Assembly (NCBI GenBank): GCA_027886175.1
Contig: JAJNNQ010000093.1
Coordinates: forward strand, 1 to 64,000
Length of the DNA stretch: 64,000 nucleotides
Direction of reading: 5' to 3'
Origin: Phylloscopus collybita
Lineage: Eukaryota; Chordata; Aves; Passeriformes; Phylloscopidae
Part shown: in pieces, positions 27,556 through 39,287 of the stretch
How positions within the stretch are numbered: position 1 is the first letter of the stretch
Layout of the letters: every line of letters begins with the position of its first letter
Position numbers and translations under genes: made by a program
The notes under the pieces: model-generated
Told to the model about the DNA's origin: nothing
Seen by the model: only the letters and a program-made list of their open reading frames with translations
The model's database searches: none

Positions 27556-28745
27556 ATGGGAAACCAAAGTCTCCACCCCACGGTCCTGATGTCAGTTTGT
27601 AAGAGGCCTTTGGCACTAAAAGGGCAGACAAAGTTCCATCTGATGGTTGATTGCATCGAGGAGATATCCTCATTTGTATGGAATTTCAGCAGACAGAAGC
27701 CCAGTGGCAGGCAGACAGCATTAGACACGAACGGTGCCCCTTTCCCATGGGAAACCAAAGTCTCCACCCCACGTTCCTGATGTCAGTTTGTAAGAGGCGT
27801 TTGGAGCTACAAGGGCAGAAAAACTTCCATCTGGTGGTAGATTGCACCTGGGAGATATCCTAATTTCCATGGAATTTTAGTGGAATTTTAGTAGGAAGAA
27901 GCCCAGTGGCAGGCACATAGCATTAGACACAAACGGTGGCCCATTTCCATGGGAAAAGTAGAGTCTCCACCCCACGTTCCTGATGTCAGTTTTTAGGAGG
28001 GCTTTGGCACTACAAGGGCAGAGAAACTTCCATCTGGTTGTAGATTGCACCTGAGAGATATCCTCATTTATATAGAATTTTAGTGGAATTTTTGTAGGCA
28101 TAAGCCCAGTGGCTGGCAGACAGCATTAGACACAAACGGTGGCCCATTTCCTTGGGAAACCAAAGTCTCCACCCCACGTTCCTGATGTCAGTTCTTAGGA
28201 GGCCTTTGGCACTATGAGGGCAGACAAACTTCCACCTGGTGGTAGATTACACCTGGGAGATATCCTCATTTGTATGGAATTTGAGTGGAATTTTAGTAGG
28301 CAGAATCCCAGCGGCAGTCAGACAGAATTAGACATGAATAGTGGCGCATTTCCATGGGAAACCAAAGTCTCCACCCCAGGTTCCTGATGTCATTTTCTAG
28401 GAGGCCTCTGGCACTACAAGATGAGACAAACTTCCAACTGGTGGCATATTGCATCTGGGAGATATCCTCATTTGTATGTAATTTTAGTAGCCATAAGCCC
28501 AGTGGCTGGCAGACAGCATTAGACACTAACGGTGGCCCTTTTCAATGGGAAACCAAAGTCTCCGCCCCAGGTTCCTGATATCAATTTGTAGGAAGCCTTT
28601 GGCACTACAGGGCAGACAAACTTCCATGTGGTAGTAGATTGCACCTGGGAGACATCCTCATTTGTATGGAATTTTAGTGGGATTTTAATAGGGAGAAGCC
28701 TAGTGGCAGGCACACAGCATTAGACACGAACGCTGGCCCATTTCC
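27556..28745 (+). repeat. HOR1 unit 5, internally deleted
   Basis: Monomers 1-4 (27556-28353) are normal. The monomer at 28354 begins as monomer 5, with the diagnostic ACAAGATGAGACAAAC at 28417-28432. By 28479 it has become monomer 17 (GTATGTAATTTTAGTAGCC). The next monomer, 28545-28745, is monomer 18. Twelve monomers are therefore missing and a hybrid 191-bp monomer remains. The CCATGG of monomer 18 is mutated to CAATGG at 28544-28549. Confidence 0.92.
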
Positions 28746-28827
28746 ATGGGAAACCAAAGTCTCCACCCCACGGTCCTGATGTCAGTTTGTAAGAGGCCTT
28801 TGGCACTAAAAGGGCAGACAAAGTTCC
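28746..28827 (+). repeat. Last HOR1 fragment (start of monomer 1)
   Basis: From 28746 the sequence follows HOR1 monomer 1 through GGCACTAAAAGGGCAGAC and AAAGTTCCA. It then switches at about 28827 to a diverged monomer (ACTGGTGGCATATTGC) that never appears at this place in HOR1. This is the right edge of the homogenised array. Confidence 0.9.
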
Positions 28828-31800
28828 AACTGGTGGCATATTGCATCTGGGATATATCCTCATTTGTGAGGAATTTCAGCAGGCATAACCCCAGTGACAG
28901 GCAGACAGCCTTAGACACGAACAGTGGCCCTTTTCCGTGGGAAACCAAAACCTCCAGCCCATGTTGCAAATGTCACTTTGTAGGAGGCGTTTTCCAATAT
29001 AAGGGCAGAGAAACTTCCATCTGGTGGTAGATTACACCTGATAGATATCCTCATTTCTATTGAATTTTAGTGCAATTTTAGTAGGAAGAAGCCCAGTGGC
29101 AGGCAGACAGCATTAAACACGAACAATGGCCCATTTCTATGGGAAACCAAAATCTCCACCCCACGTTCCTGATGTCCGTTTCTAGAAGGCCTTTGGAATG
29201 ACAAGGGCAGACAAACTTCCGTCTGGTGGTTGATTGCATCGTGGAGATATCCTCATTTGTATGGAATTTCAGCAGGTAGAAGCCCAGTGGCAGGCAGATA
29301 CCATTAGACATGAACGGTGGCCCTTTTCCCATGGGCAGCCAAAAATCTCCAGGCCACGTTCCTGATGTCAGGTTTTAGGAGGCCTTTGGCAGTACAAGGG
29401 CAAACAAACTTCCGTCTGGTGGCTGATTACATCGGGGAGATATCCTCATTTGTATGGAATTTCAGCAGGTAGAAGCCCAGTGGCAGGCAGAGAGACGTAG
29501 ACACGTACGGTGGCCCTTTTCCATGGGAAAACAAACTCTCCAACCCAGGCTCCTGATGTCAGTTTGTAGGAGGCCTTTGGCATAAAAAGGGCAGACAAAC
29601 TTCCATCTGGTGGGAAATTGCATTTGGGAGATATCCTCATTTGTAGGGAATTTTAGTCGGCATATGTCCACTGGCAGGCAGACAGCATTGAACAACAAAG
29701 GTGGCCCTTTTCCATGGGAAACCAATGCGTCCTCTCCTAATTCCTGATGTCAGTTTGTATGAGGCCGTTGGCATAAGAAGGGCAGACAAACTTTCAACTG
29801 GTGGTAGACTCCATCTGGGAGATATCCTCATTTGTATGGGATTTTACTAGGCATAAGCCCAGTGGCAGGCACATAGCATTAGACACAAACCGTGGCCCAT
29901 TTCCATGGGAAACCAAAGTCTCCACCGCACGTTCCTGATGTCAGTTTGTAGGAAGCCTTTGGCTCTACAGGGGCAGACAAACTTCCATCTGGTGGTAGAT
30001 TGCACCTGGGAGACATCCTCATTTGTATGTACCCATAAGCCCAGTGGCAGGCAGACAACATTAGACACGAACGGTGGCCCTTTTCCATGGGAAACCAAAG
30101 TCTCCGCCCCAGGTTCCTGATGTCAATTTGTAGGAAGCCTTTGGCTCTACAGGGGCAGAGGAACTTCCATCTTGTGGTAGATTGCACCCGGGAGACATCC
30201 TCATTTGCATGGAAATTTAGTGGGATTTTAATAGGCAGAAGCCTAGTGGCAGGCACACATCATTAGACACGAACAATGGACCTTTTCCATGGGAAACCAA
30301 AGTCTCCACCACACGTTGCTGATGTCAGTTTGTAGGAGGCCTTTGGACCTACAAGGGCAGATGAACTTCCATCTGGTGGTAGATTGCACCTGGGAGATAT
30401 GCTCATTTGAATAGAATTTTAGTAGAATTTTAGTAGGCATAACCACAGTGCCAGGCAGACAGCATTAGACACGAACGGTGGCCCATTTCCCGGGGAAACC
30501 AAAGTCTCCATCCCACATGCCTGATATCAGTTTGGACGAGGCCTTTGGTACTACAAGCGCAGACAAACTTCCAACTGGTGGTAGATTCCATGTGGGAGAT
30601 ATCCTCATTTGTGAGGAATTTCTGCAGGCATAACCCCAGTGGCAGGCAGACAGCATTAGAAACGAACGGTGCCCCTTTTCCATGGGAAACCAAAGTCTCC
30701 ACCCCACGTTCCTGATGTCAGTTTTTAGGAGGCCTTTGGCACTACAAGGGCAGAGAAACTTCCATCTGGTTGTAGATTGTACCTGGGAGATATCCTCATT
30801 TCTATAGAATTTTAGTGGAATTTTAGTAGGCATAAGCCTAGTGGCTGTCAGACAGCATTAGACACAAACGGTGGCCCATTTCTATGGGAAACCACAGTCT
30901 CCACCCCATGTTCCTGCTGTCAGTTTTTAGGAGGCATTTGGCACTACAAGGGCAGACAAACTTCCACCTGGTGGTAGATTGCACCTGGGAGATATCCTCA
31001 TTTTTATGGAACTTCAGCAGTCATAACCACAGTGCCAGGCAGACAGCATTAGACAGGAACAGTGGTCCTTTTCCTAGGGAAACCAAAGTCTCCACCCTAG
31101 GTTCCCGAGGGCAGTTTGTAGGAGGCCTTTGGAAACACAAGGGCAGAGAAACTTCCATCTGGTGTTTGATTGCACCTGGGAGATATTCTCATTTGTATGG
31201 AATTTAAGTGGAATTTTAGTAGGCAGAATCCCAGCGGCAGGCAGACAGAATTAGACATGAATAGTGGCCCATTTCCATGGGAAACCAAAGTCTCCACCCC
31301 AGGTTCCTGATGTCATTTTCTAGGAGGCCTCTGGCACTACAAGAGGAGGCAAACTTCCAACTGGTGGCATATTGCATCTGGGAGATATCCTCATTTGTAT
31401 GTAATTTTAGTAGGCATAAGCCCAGTGGCAGGCAGACAGCATTAGACACGAACGGTGGCCCTTTTCCATGGGAAACCAAAGTGTCCGCCCCAGGTTACTG
31501 ATGTCAATTTGTAGGAAGCCTTTGGCTCTACAGGGGCAGACAAACTTCCATCTGGTGGTAGATTGCACCTGGGAGACATCCTCATTTGTATGGAATTTTA
31601 GTGGGATTTTAATAGGCAGAAGCCTAGTGGCATGCACAAGTCATTAGGCACGAACGCTGGCCCATTTCCATGGGAAACCAAAGTCTCCACTCCAGGGTCC
31701 TGGTGTGAGTTTGTAGGAGGCCTTTGGCACTACAAGAGCAGACAAAGTTCCATCTGGTGGTTGATTGCATCGAGGAGATATCCTCATTTGTATGGAATTT

Positions 31801-32455
31801 CAGCAGGCAGAAGCCCAGTGGCAGGCAGACAGCATTAGACACAAACAATGGACCTTTTCCATGGGAAACCAAAGTCTCCACCCCAGCTTCTTGATGTCAA
31901 TTTGTAGGAGGCCTTTGGCACTACGGGGGCAGACAAACTTCCACCCGGTGGTAGATTACACCTGGGAGATATCATCATTTTTATGGAACTTCAGCAGTCA
32001 TAAACACAGTGCCAGGCAAAGAGCATTAGACAGGAACGGTGGTCCTTTTCCATGGGAAACCAAAGTCTCCACCATAGGTTCCTGATGGCAGTTTGTAGGA
32101 GGCCTTTGGCATTACAAGGGCAGAGAAACTTCCATCTGGTGTTAGGTTGTAGCTGGGAGATATACTCATTTGTATGGAATTTTAGTGGAATTTTAGTAGG
32201 CAGAATCCCAGCAGCAGGTAGATAGAATTAGACATGAATAGTGGCTCATTTCCATGGGAAACCAAAGTCTCCATCCCCCGTTCCTGATGTCAGTCTGTAA
32301 GAGGCGATTGGAACTACAAGGGCAGAAAAAATTCCATCTGGTGGTAGATTGGACCTGGGAGATATCGCCATTTGTATGGAATTTTAGTGGTATTTTAGTA
32401 GGCAGAAGTCCAGCGGCAGGCAGACAGCATTACACACGAACGCTGCCCAATATCC
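28828..32455 (+). repeat. Diverged monomer zone between HOR1 and HOR2
   Basis: Monomers start at 28937, 29139, 29331, 29523, 29714, 29905, 30087, 30289, 30491, 30682, 30884, 31075, 31277, 31468, 31670, 31861, 32052 and 32254. No exact higher-order period is visible. Individual monomers resemble HOR1 types: 28937 is the GTTTTCCAATATAAGG type of HOR1 monomer 8, and 29523 and 29714 resemble HOR1 monomers 9 and 10. The monomer at 29905 is only 182 bp because the GGAATTTTAG segment is lost near 30030. Large parts have reverse-complement relatives between 60,840 and 63,860. No gene or foreign element is seen. Confidence 0.93.
30884..31860 (+). repeat. HOR1-progenitor-like run (monomer types 12/16/17/18/1)
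   Basis: Five consecutive diverged monomers follow HOR1 order. 30884 resembles monomer 12 (GAAACCACAGTCTCC, CCTGCTGTCAG). 31075 resembles monomer 16 (GGAAACACAAGGGCAG). 31277 resembles monomer 17 (CATTTTCTAGGAGGCCTC). 31468 resembles monomer 18 or 14 (CAATTTGTAGGAAGCC). 31670 resembles monomer 1 (GATTGCATCGAGGAG). A type-18 monomer sits between types 17 and 1, as in sub-block B and unlike sub-block A. Confidence 0.8.
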
Positions 32456-33822
32456 ATGGGAAACCAAAGTCTCCAACCCAGGCTCCTCATGTCAGTTTGT
32501 AGGAGGCCTTTGGCATTAAAAGGGCAGACAAACTTCCATCTGGTGGGAAATTGCATTTGGGAGATATCCTCATTTCTAGGGAATTTTGGTAGGCTTCTGC
32601 CCACTGGCAGGCAGACAGCATTAGACAAGAACGGTGGCCCTTTTCCATGGAAAGACAAATTATCCATCCTATGTTCCTGATGTCAGTTTTTAGGAGGCTT
32701 TTGGCACTGCAAGGGCTGACAAACTTCCACCTGGTGGTAGATTACACCTGGGAGATATCCTCATTTTTATGGAATTTTAGTGGTATTTTAGTACTCAGAA
32801 GCCCAATGGCAGACAGACAGCATTAAACATGAATGGTGGGCCTTTTCTATAGGAAACCAAAGTCTCCAGATGAGGTTCCGAATGTCAGTTTGAAGGAGGC
32901 CTTTGGCACTGCAAGAGCAGACAAATTTCCATCTGGTGGCATATTGCGTCTGGGAGATATCCTCATTTTTATGTAATTTCAGTAGTCATAAGTCAGTGGC
33001 AAGGAGACAGCATTAAACACCAAGGGTGGCCCTTTTCCATGGGAAACCAAAGCGTCCTCTCCAGGTTCCTGATGTCAATTTGTAGGAGGCCGTTGGATTA
33101 CAAGGGCAGACAAACTTTCAACTGGTGGTAGACTCCATCTGGGAGATATCCTCATTTTTATGGAATTTTACTAGGCATACGCCCAGTGGCAGGCACATAG
33201 CATTAGACAAAAAGGGTGGCCCATTTCCATGGGAAAACAAAGTCTCCACCGCACGTTCCTGATGTCAATTTTTAGGAGGCCTTTGGCACTTCAAGGGCAG
33301 ACAAACTTCCACCTGGTGGTAGATTGCACCTGGGACTTATCAGCATTTGTATGGAACTGCAGCAGTCATAACCACAGTGCCAGGCAGACAGCATTAGACA
33401 CGAACGGTGGCCCTTTTCCATGGGAAACCAAAGTCTACGCCCCAGGTTCCTGATGTTAATTTGTAGGAAGCCTTTAACACTACAAGGGCAGACAAACTTC
33501 CATCTGGTGGTAGATTGCACCTGGGAGGTATCCTCATTTGTATGGAATTTTAGTGGAATTTTAGTAGGCATAAGCCCAGTATCTGGCAGACAGCATTACA
33601 CACGAACAGTGGCCCTTTTCCATGGGAAACCAAAATCTGCACCCCATGTTGCTGATGTCACTTTGTAGGAGACGTTTTCCAATATAAGGGCAGAGAAACT
33701 TCCATCTGGTTGTAGATTGCACCTGGGAGATATCCTCATTTTTATGGAGTTTTAGTGGAATTTTAGTAGGAAGAAACCCCGTGGCAGGCAGACAGCATTA
33801 GACAAGAAAAATGGCCCATTTG
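32456..33822 (+). repeat. Orphan seven-monomer segment of HOR2
   Basis: Monomers at 32456, 32647, 32849, 33039, 33229, 33420 and 33622 match the HOR2 monomers at 37338-38704 with a constant offset of 4,882 bp. That offset is one HOR2 period (3,916) plus 966 bp, or five monomers. Shared rare features include CAAATTATCCATCC, GGCACTGCAAGGGCTGAC and the CTATAGG start variant at 32849. Homology falls away on the left before about 32456 and on the right after about 33800, where 33823 has TTGATGGAAAACC instead of the HOR2 text. Confidence 0.9.
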
Positions 33823-35294
33823 ATGGAAAACCAAAGTCTCCACCCCTCGTTCCTGATGTCCGTTTCTAGGAGGCCTTTGGCACTACAAGGGCAGACAAAC
33901 TTCCGTCTGGTGGTTGATTGCATCGTTGAGATATCCTCATTTTTATGGAATTTCATCAGGTAGAAGCCCAGTGGCAGGCAGACAGCATTAGAGAGGAACG
34001 GTGGCCCTTTTCCATGGGAAAACAAAGTCTCCAACCAGGCTCCTGATGTCAGTTTTTAGTAGGCCTTTGGCATTAAAAGAGCAGACAAACTTCCATCTGG
34101 TGGGAAATTTTGTTAGGGAGATATCCTCATTTGTTTGTAATTTCAGTAGTCATAAGCCCAGTGGCAAGGAGACAGCATTAAACAACAAGGGTGCCCCTTT
34201 TCCATGGGAAACCAAAGCCTCCTTTCCAGAATCCTGATGTCAGTTTGTAGGAGGCCTTTGGCATTACAAGGGCAGACAAACTTTCATCTGGTGGTAGACT
34301 CCATCTGGGAGATATCCTCATTTGTACGGGATTTTACTAGGCATAATCCCAGTGGCAGTCACATAGCATTAGACACAAACAGTGGCCCATTTCCATGGGA
34401 AAACAAAGTCTCCACCCCATGTTCCTGATGTCAATTTATAGAAGGCGTTTGGAACTACAAGGGCAGAAAAACTTCCATCTGGTGGTAGATTGCACCTGGG
34501 AGATATCCTCATTTCTCTGGAATTTTATTGGAATTTTATTACGAAGATCCCCAGTGGCAGGCAGACAGCTTTAGACACGAACGGTGGCCCATTTCCATGG
34601 GAAACCAAAGTCTCCACCCCACGTTCCTGATGTCCGTTACTAGGAGGCCTTCGGCAGTACAAGGGTAGACAAACTTCCACCTGGTGGTAGATTGCTCCTG
34701 GGAGATATCCTCATTTGTATGGACCTTCAGCAGTCATAACCACAGTGCCAGGCAGACAGCATTAGACAGGAACGGTGGTCCTTTTCCTAGGGAAACCAAA
34801 GTCTCCACACCACGTTCCCGATGTCAGGTTTTAGTAGGCCATTGACAGTACAAGGGCAGAAAAACTTCCATCTGGTGGTTGATTGCATCGGGAAGATATC
34901 CACATTTGTATGGAATTTCAGCAGATAGAAGCCCAGTGGCAGGCAGACAGCATTAGACACGAACGGTGGCCCTTTTCCATGGGAAAACAAAGTCTCCAAC
35001 CCAGGCTCCTGATGTCAGTTTGTAGGAGGCCTTTGGCACTACAAGGGCAGACAAACCTCCATCTCGTGGTGGATCACACCTCGTAGATGTCCTTATTTGT
35101 ATGGAATTTTAGTGGTATTTTAGTACTCAGAAGCCCAGTTGCAGACAGAGAGCATTAAACATGAACGGTGGGCCTTTTCCATAGGAAACCAAAGTCTCCA
35201 CGCCAGGTTCCGAATGTCAGTATAAAGGAGGCCTTTGGCACTGCAAGAGCAGACAAACTTCCATCTGGTGGCATATTGCATCTGGGAGATATCC
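33823..35294 (+). repeat. Diverged monomers before HOR2
   Basis: Monomers start at 33823, 34014, 34204, 34395, 34597, 34788, 34979 and 35181. They are family members without exact tandem order. 34788 has CCTAGGG in place of CCATGGG. 35181 has CCATAGG and the GCACTGCAAGAGCAG text related to HOR2. Apart from monomers, nothing is present. Confidence 0.9.
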
Positions 35295-38200
35295 TCATTT
35301 GTATGGAACTTCAGCAGTCATAACCACAGTGCCAGGCAGACAGCATTAGACAGGAACGGTGGTCCTTTTCCATGGGAAACCAAAGTCTCCACCCCAGGTT
35401 CCTGATGGCAGTTTGTAGGAGGCCTTTGGAAACACAAGGGCAGAGAATCTTCCATCTGGTGTTAGATTGCACCTGGGAGATATACTCATTTGTATGGAAT
35501 TTTAGTGGAATATTAGTAGACAGAATCCCAGCTGCAGGTAGACAGAATTAGACATGAATAGTGGCTCATTTCCATGGGAAACCAAAGTCTCCACCCCAGG
35601 TTCCTCATGTCATTTTCTAGGAGGCCTCTGGCACTACAGGAGGAGACAAAGTTCCAATTGGTGGCATATTGCATCTAGGAGATATCCTCATTTGTATGTA
35701 ATTTTAATAGCCATAAGCCCAGTGGCAGGCAGACAGTATTAGACGCGAACGGTGGCCCTTTTCCATGGGAAACCAAAGTCTCCGCCTCAGGTTCTTGATG
35801 TCAATTTGTAGGAAGCCTTTGGCTCTTCAGGGGCAGACAAACTTCCATCTGGTGGTAGATTGCACCTGGGAGACATCCTCATTTGTATAGAATTTTAGTG
35901 GAATTTTAGTCGGCATAAGCCCAGTGTCTCGCAGACAGCATTAGACACGAACTGTGGTCCATTTCCTCGGGAAACCAAAGTCTCCATCTCACGTGCCTGA
36001 TGTCAGTTTGTAGGAGGCCTTTGGCACTACAAGGGCAGATAAACTTCCAACTGGTGGTAGATTCCGTGGGGGAGATATCCTCATTTGTGAGGAATTTCAG
36101 CAGGCATAACCCCAGTGGCAGGCAGACAGCATTAGACACAAACGGTGGTCCTTTTCCATGGGAAACCGAAGTCTCTACCCCACGTTCCTGATATTAGTTT
36201 GTAAGAGGCCTTTGGAAGTACAAGGGCAGAAAAACTTCCATCTGGTGGTAGATTGCACCTGGGAGATATCCTCATTTTTATGGAATTTCAGTGGTATTAA
36301 AGTAGGCAGAAATCCAGCAGCAGGCAGACTGCTTTACACACGAACGCTGGCCCATATCCATGGGAAACCAAAGTCTCCACTCCAGGCTCCTCATGTCAGT
36401 TTATAGAAGGCCTTTGGAAATACAAGGGCAGAAAAACTTATATCTGGCGGTAGACTGCACGCGGGAGATGTCTTCATTTGTATGGAATTTCAGTGGAATT
36501 TTCGTAGGTAGAAGCCCAATGGCCGACAGACATTATTAGACACGAACGGTGGACCATTTCCATGAGAAACCAAAGTCTCCACCCCAGGTTCCTGATGTCA
36601 GTTTTTAGGAGGCCTTTGGCACTAGAAGGGCAAACAAACTTCCAACTGGTGGGAGATTCCATCTGGGAAATATCCTCATTTGTGAGGAATTTCAGTAGGC
36701 ATAACTCCAGTGGCAGGCAGACAGCATTAGACACGAACAGTGGCCCTTTTCCATGGGAAACCAAAATCTCCACCCCATGTTGCTGATGTCACTTTGTAGG
36801 AGGCGTTTTCCAATATAAGGGCAGAGAAACTTCCATCTGGTGGTAGATTGCACCTGGGAGATATCCTCATTTCTATGGAGTTTTAGTGGAATTTTAGTAG
36901 GAAGAAGCACAGTGGCAGGCAGACAGCATTAGACACGAACAATGGCCCATTTTTATGGGAAACCAAAGTCTCCACCCCACGTTCCTGATGTCCGTTTCTA
37001 GGAGGCCTTTGACACTACAAAGGTAGACAAACTTCCGTCTGGTGGTTGATTGCATCGGGGAGATATCCTCATTTGTATGGAACTTCAGCAGGTAGAAGCC
37101 CAGTGGCAGGCAGACAGCATTAGACATGAACGGTGGCCCTTTTCCCATGGGCAGCCAAAGTCTCCAAGCCATGTTCCTGATGTCAGGTTTTAGGAGGCCT
37201 TTGGCAGTACAAGGGCAAACAAACTTCCGTCTGGTGGCTGATTGCATCGGGGAGATATCCTCATTTGTATGGAATTTCAGCAGGTAAAAGCCCAGTGGCA
37301 GGCAGACAGCATTAGACACGAACGGTGGCCCTTTTCCATGGGAAAACAAAGTCTCCAACCCAGGCTCCTGATGTCAGTTTGTAGGAGGCCTTTGGCATAA
37401 AAAGGGCAGACAAACTTCCATCTGGTGGGAAATTGCATTTGGGAGATATCCTCATTTGTAGGGAATTTTGGTAGGCTTCTGCCCACTGGCAGGCAGACAG
37501 CATTAGACACGAACAGTGGCCCCTTTCCATGGAAAAACAAATTATCCATCCTATGTTCCTGATGTCAGTTTTTAGGAGGCTTTTGGCACTGCAAGGGCTG
37601 ACAAACTTCCACCTGGTGGTAGATTGCACCTGGGAGATATCCTCATTTTTATGGAATTTTAGTGGTATTTTAGTACTCAGAAGCCCAATGGCAGACAGAC
37701 AGCATTAAACATGAATGGTGGGCCTTTTCTATAGGAAACCAAAGTCTCCAGGTGAGGTTCCGAATGTCAGTTTGAAGGAGGCCTTTGGCACTGCAAGAGC
37801 AGACAAATTTCCATCTGGTGGCATATTGCGTCTGGGAGATATCCTCATTTGTATGTAATTTCAGTAGTCATAAGTCAGTGGCAAGGAGACAGCATTAAAC
37901 ACCAAGGGTGGCCCTTTTCCATGGGAAACCAAAGCGTCCTCTCCAGGTTCCTGATGTCAGTTTGTAGGAGGCCGTTGCATTACAAGGGCAGACAAACTTT
38001 CAACTGGTGGTAGACTCCATCTGGGAGATATCCTCATTTTTATGGAATTTTACTAGGCATACGCCCAGTGGCAGGCACATAGCATTAGACAAAAAGGGTG
38101 GCCCATTTCCATGGGAAAACAAAGTCTCCACCGCACGTTCCTGATGTCAATTTTTAGGAGGCCTTTGGCACTTCAAGAGCAGACAAACTTCCACCTGGTG

Positions 38201-39287
38201 GTAGATTGCACCTGGGACTTATCAGCCTTTGTATGGAACTGCAGCAGTCATAACCACAGTGCCAGGCAGACAGCATTAGACATGAACGGTGGCCCTTTTC
38301 CATGGGAAACCAAAGTCTACGCCCCAGGTTCCTGATGTTAATTTGTAGGAAGCCTTTAACACTACAAGGGCAGACAAACTTCCATCTGGTGGTAGATTGC
38401 ACCTGGGAGGTATCCTCATTTGTATGGAATTTTAGTGGAATTTTAGTAGGCATAAGCCCAGTATCTGGCAGACAGCATTACACACGAACAGTGGCCTTTT
38501 TCCATGGGAAACCAAAATCTCCACCCCATGTTGCTGATGTCACTTTGTAGGAGACGTTTTCCAATATAAGGGCAGAGAAACTTCCATCTGGTTGTAGATT
38601 GCACCTGGGAGATATCCTCATTTTTATGGAGTTTTAGTGGAATTTTAGTAGGAAGAAACCCCGTGGCAGGCAGACAGCATTAGACACGAACAATGGCCCA
38701 TTCTATGGGAAACCAAAGCCTCCACTCCGGGTTCCGGGTGTCATTTTGTAGGAGGCCTTTGGCACTACAAGGGCAGACAAAGTTCCGTCTTGTGTTTGAT
38801 TGAATCGAGGAGATACCCTCATTTGTATGGAATTTCAGCAGGCAGAAGCCCAGTGGCAGGCAGACAGCATTAGACACGAACAATGGACCTTTTCCATGGG
38901 AAACCAAAGTCTCCACCTCATGTTCCTGATGTCAGTTTGTAGGAGGCCTTTGGAAATACAAGGGCAGGCAAACTTCCATCTGGTGGTAGATTGCACCTGG
39001 GAGATAACCTCATTTCTATAGAATTTTAGTGGAATTTTAGTAGGCATAAGGCCAGTGGCTACCAGACAGCATTAGACACGAACGGTGGGCATTTCTTTGG
39101 GAAACAAAAGTCTCCACCCCCCGTTCGGGATGTCAGTTTTTAGGTGGCCTTTGGCACTACGGGGGCAGAAAAACTTCCACCCAGTGGTAGATTACACCTG
39201 GGAGATATCCTCATTTGTATGGAACTTCAGCAGTCATCACCACAGTGCCAGGCAGACAGCATTAGACAGGAACGGTGGTCCTTTTCC
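35295..39287 (+). repeat. HOR2 unit 1 with its left edge (most diverged copy)
   Basis: Similarity to later units begins at about 35295 and the first full unit runs 35372-39287. This copy differs from units 2-4 at more sites than they differ from one another. It has CCATGGGAAACC at 35372 where others have CCTTGGGAAAGC, CAGTGTCTCGCAG near 35925 where others have CAGTGAATCGCAG, and CTGGTGGTAG near 36840 where others have CTGGTTGTAG. Such divergence is expected for an array-edge copy. Confidence 0.92.

Larger units (their letters stand above)
1..28827 (+). repeat. HOR1 array: 6,875-bp, 35-monomer higher-order repeat
   Basis: Equivalent monomers recur at 57, 6931, 13806, 20681 and 27556, spacings of 6,874, 6,875, 6,875 and 6,875 bp. 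Inside each unit a half-period is visible at 3393, 10268, 17143 and 24018, so each unit is an A sub-block (17 monomers) followed by a B sub-block (18 monomers). A and B differ at fixed sites that keep alternating along the array. In the first unit these are 1814 T against 5150 C, 2439 T against 5775 C, 2464 G against 5800 C, and 2626 G against 5962 C. The A+B dimer is therefore the unit that was amplified. Copies differ by only a handful of bases, which indicates recent amplification or strong homogenisation. Confidence 0.97.
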
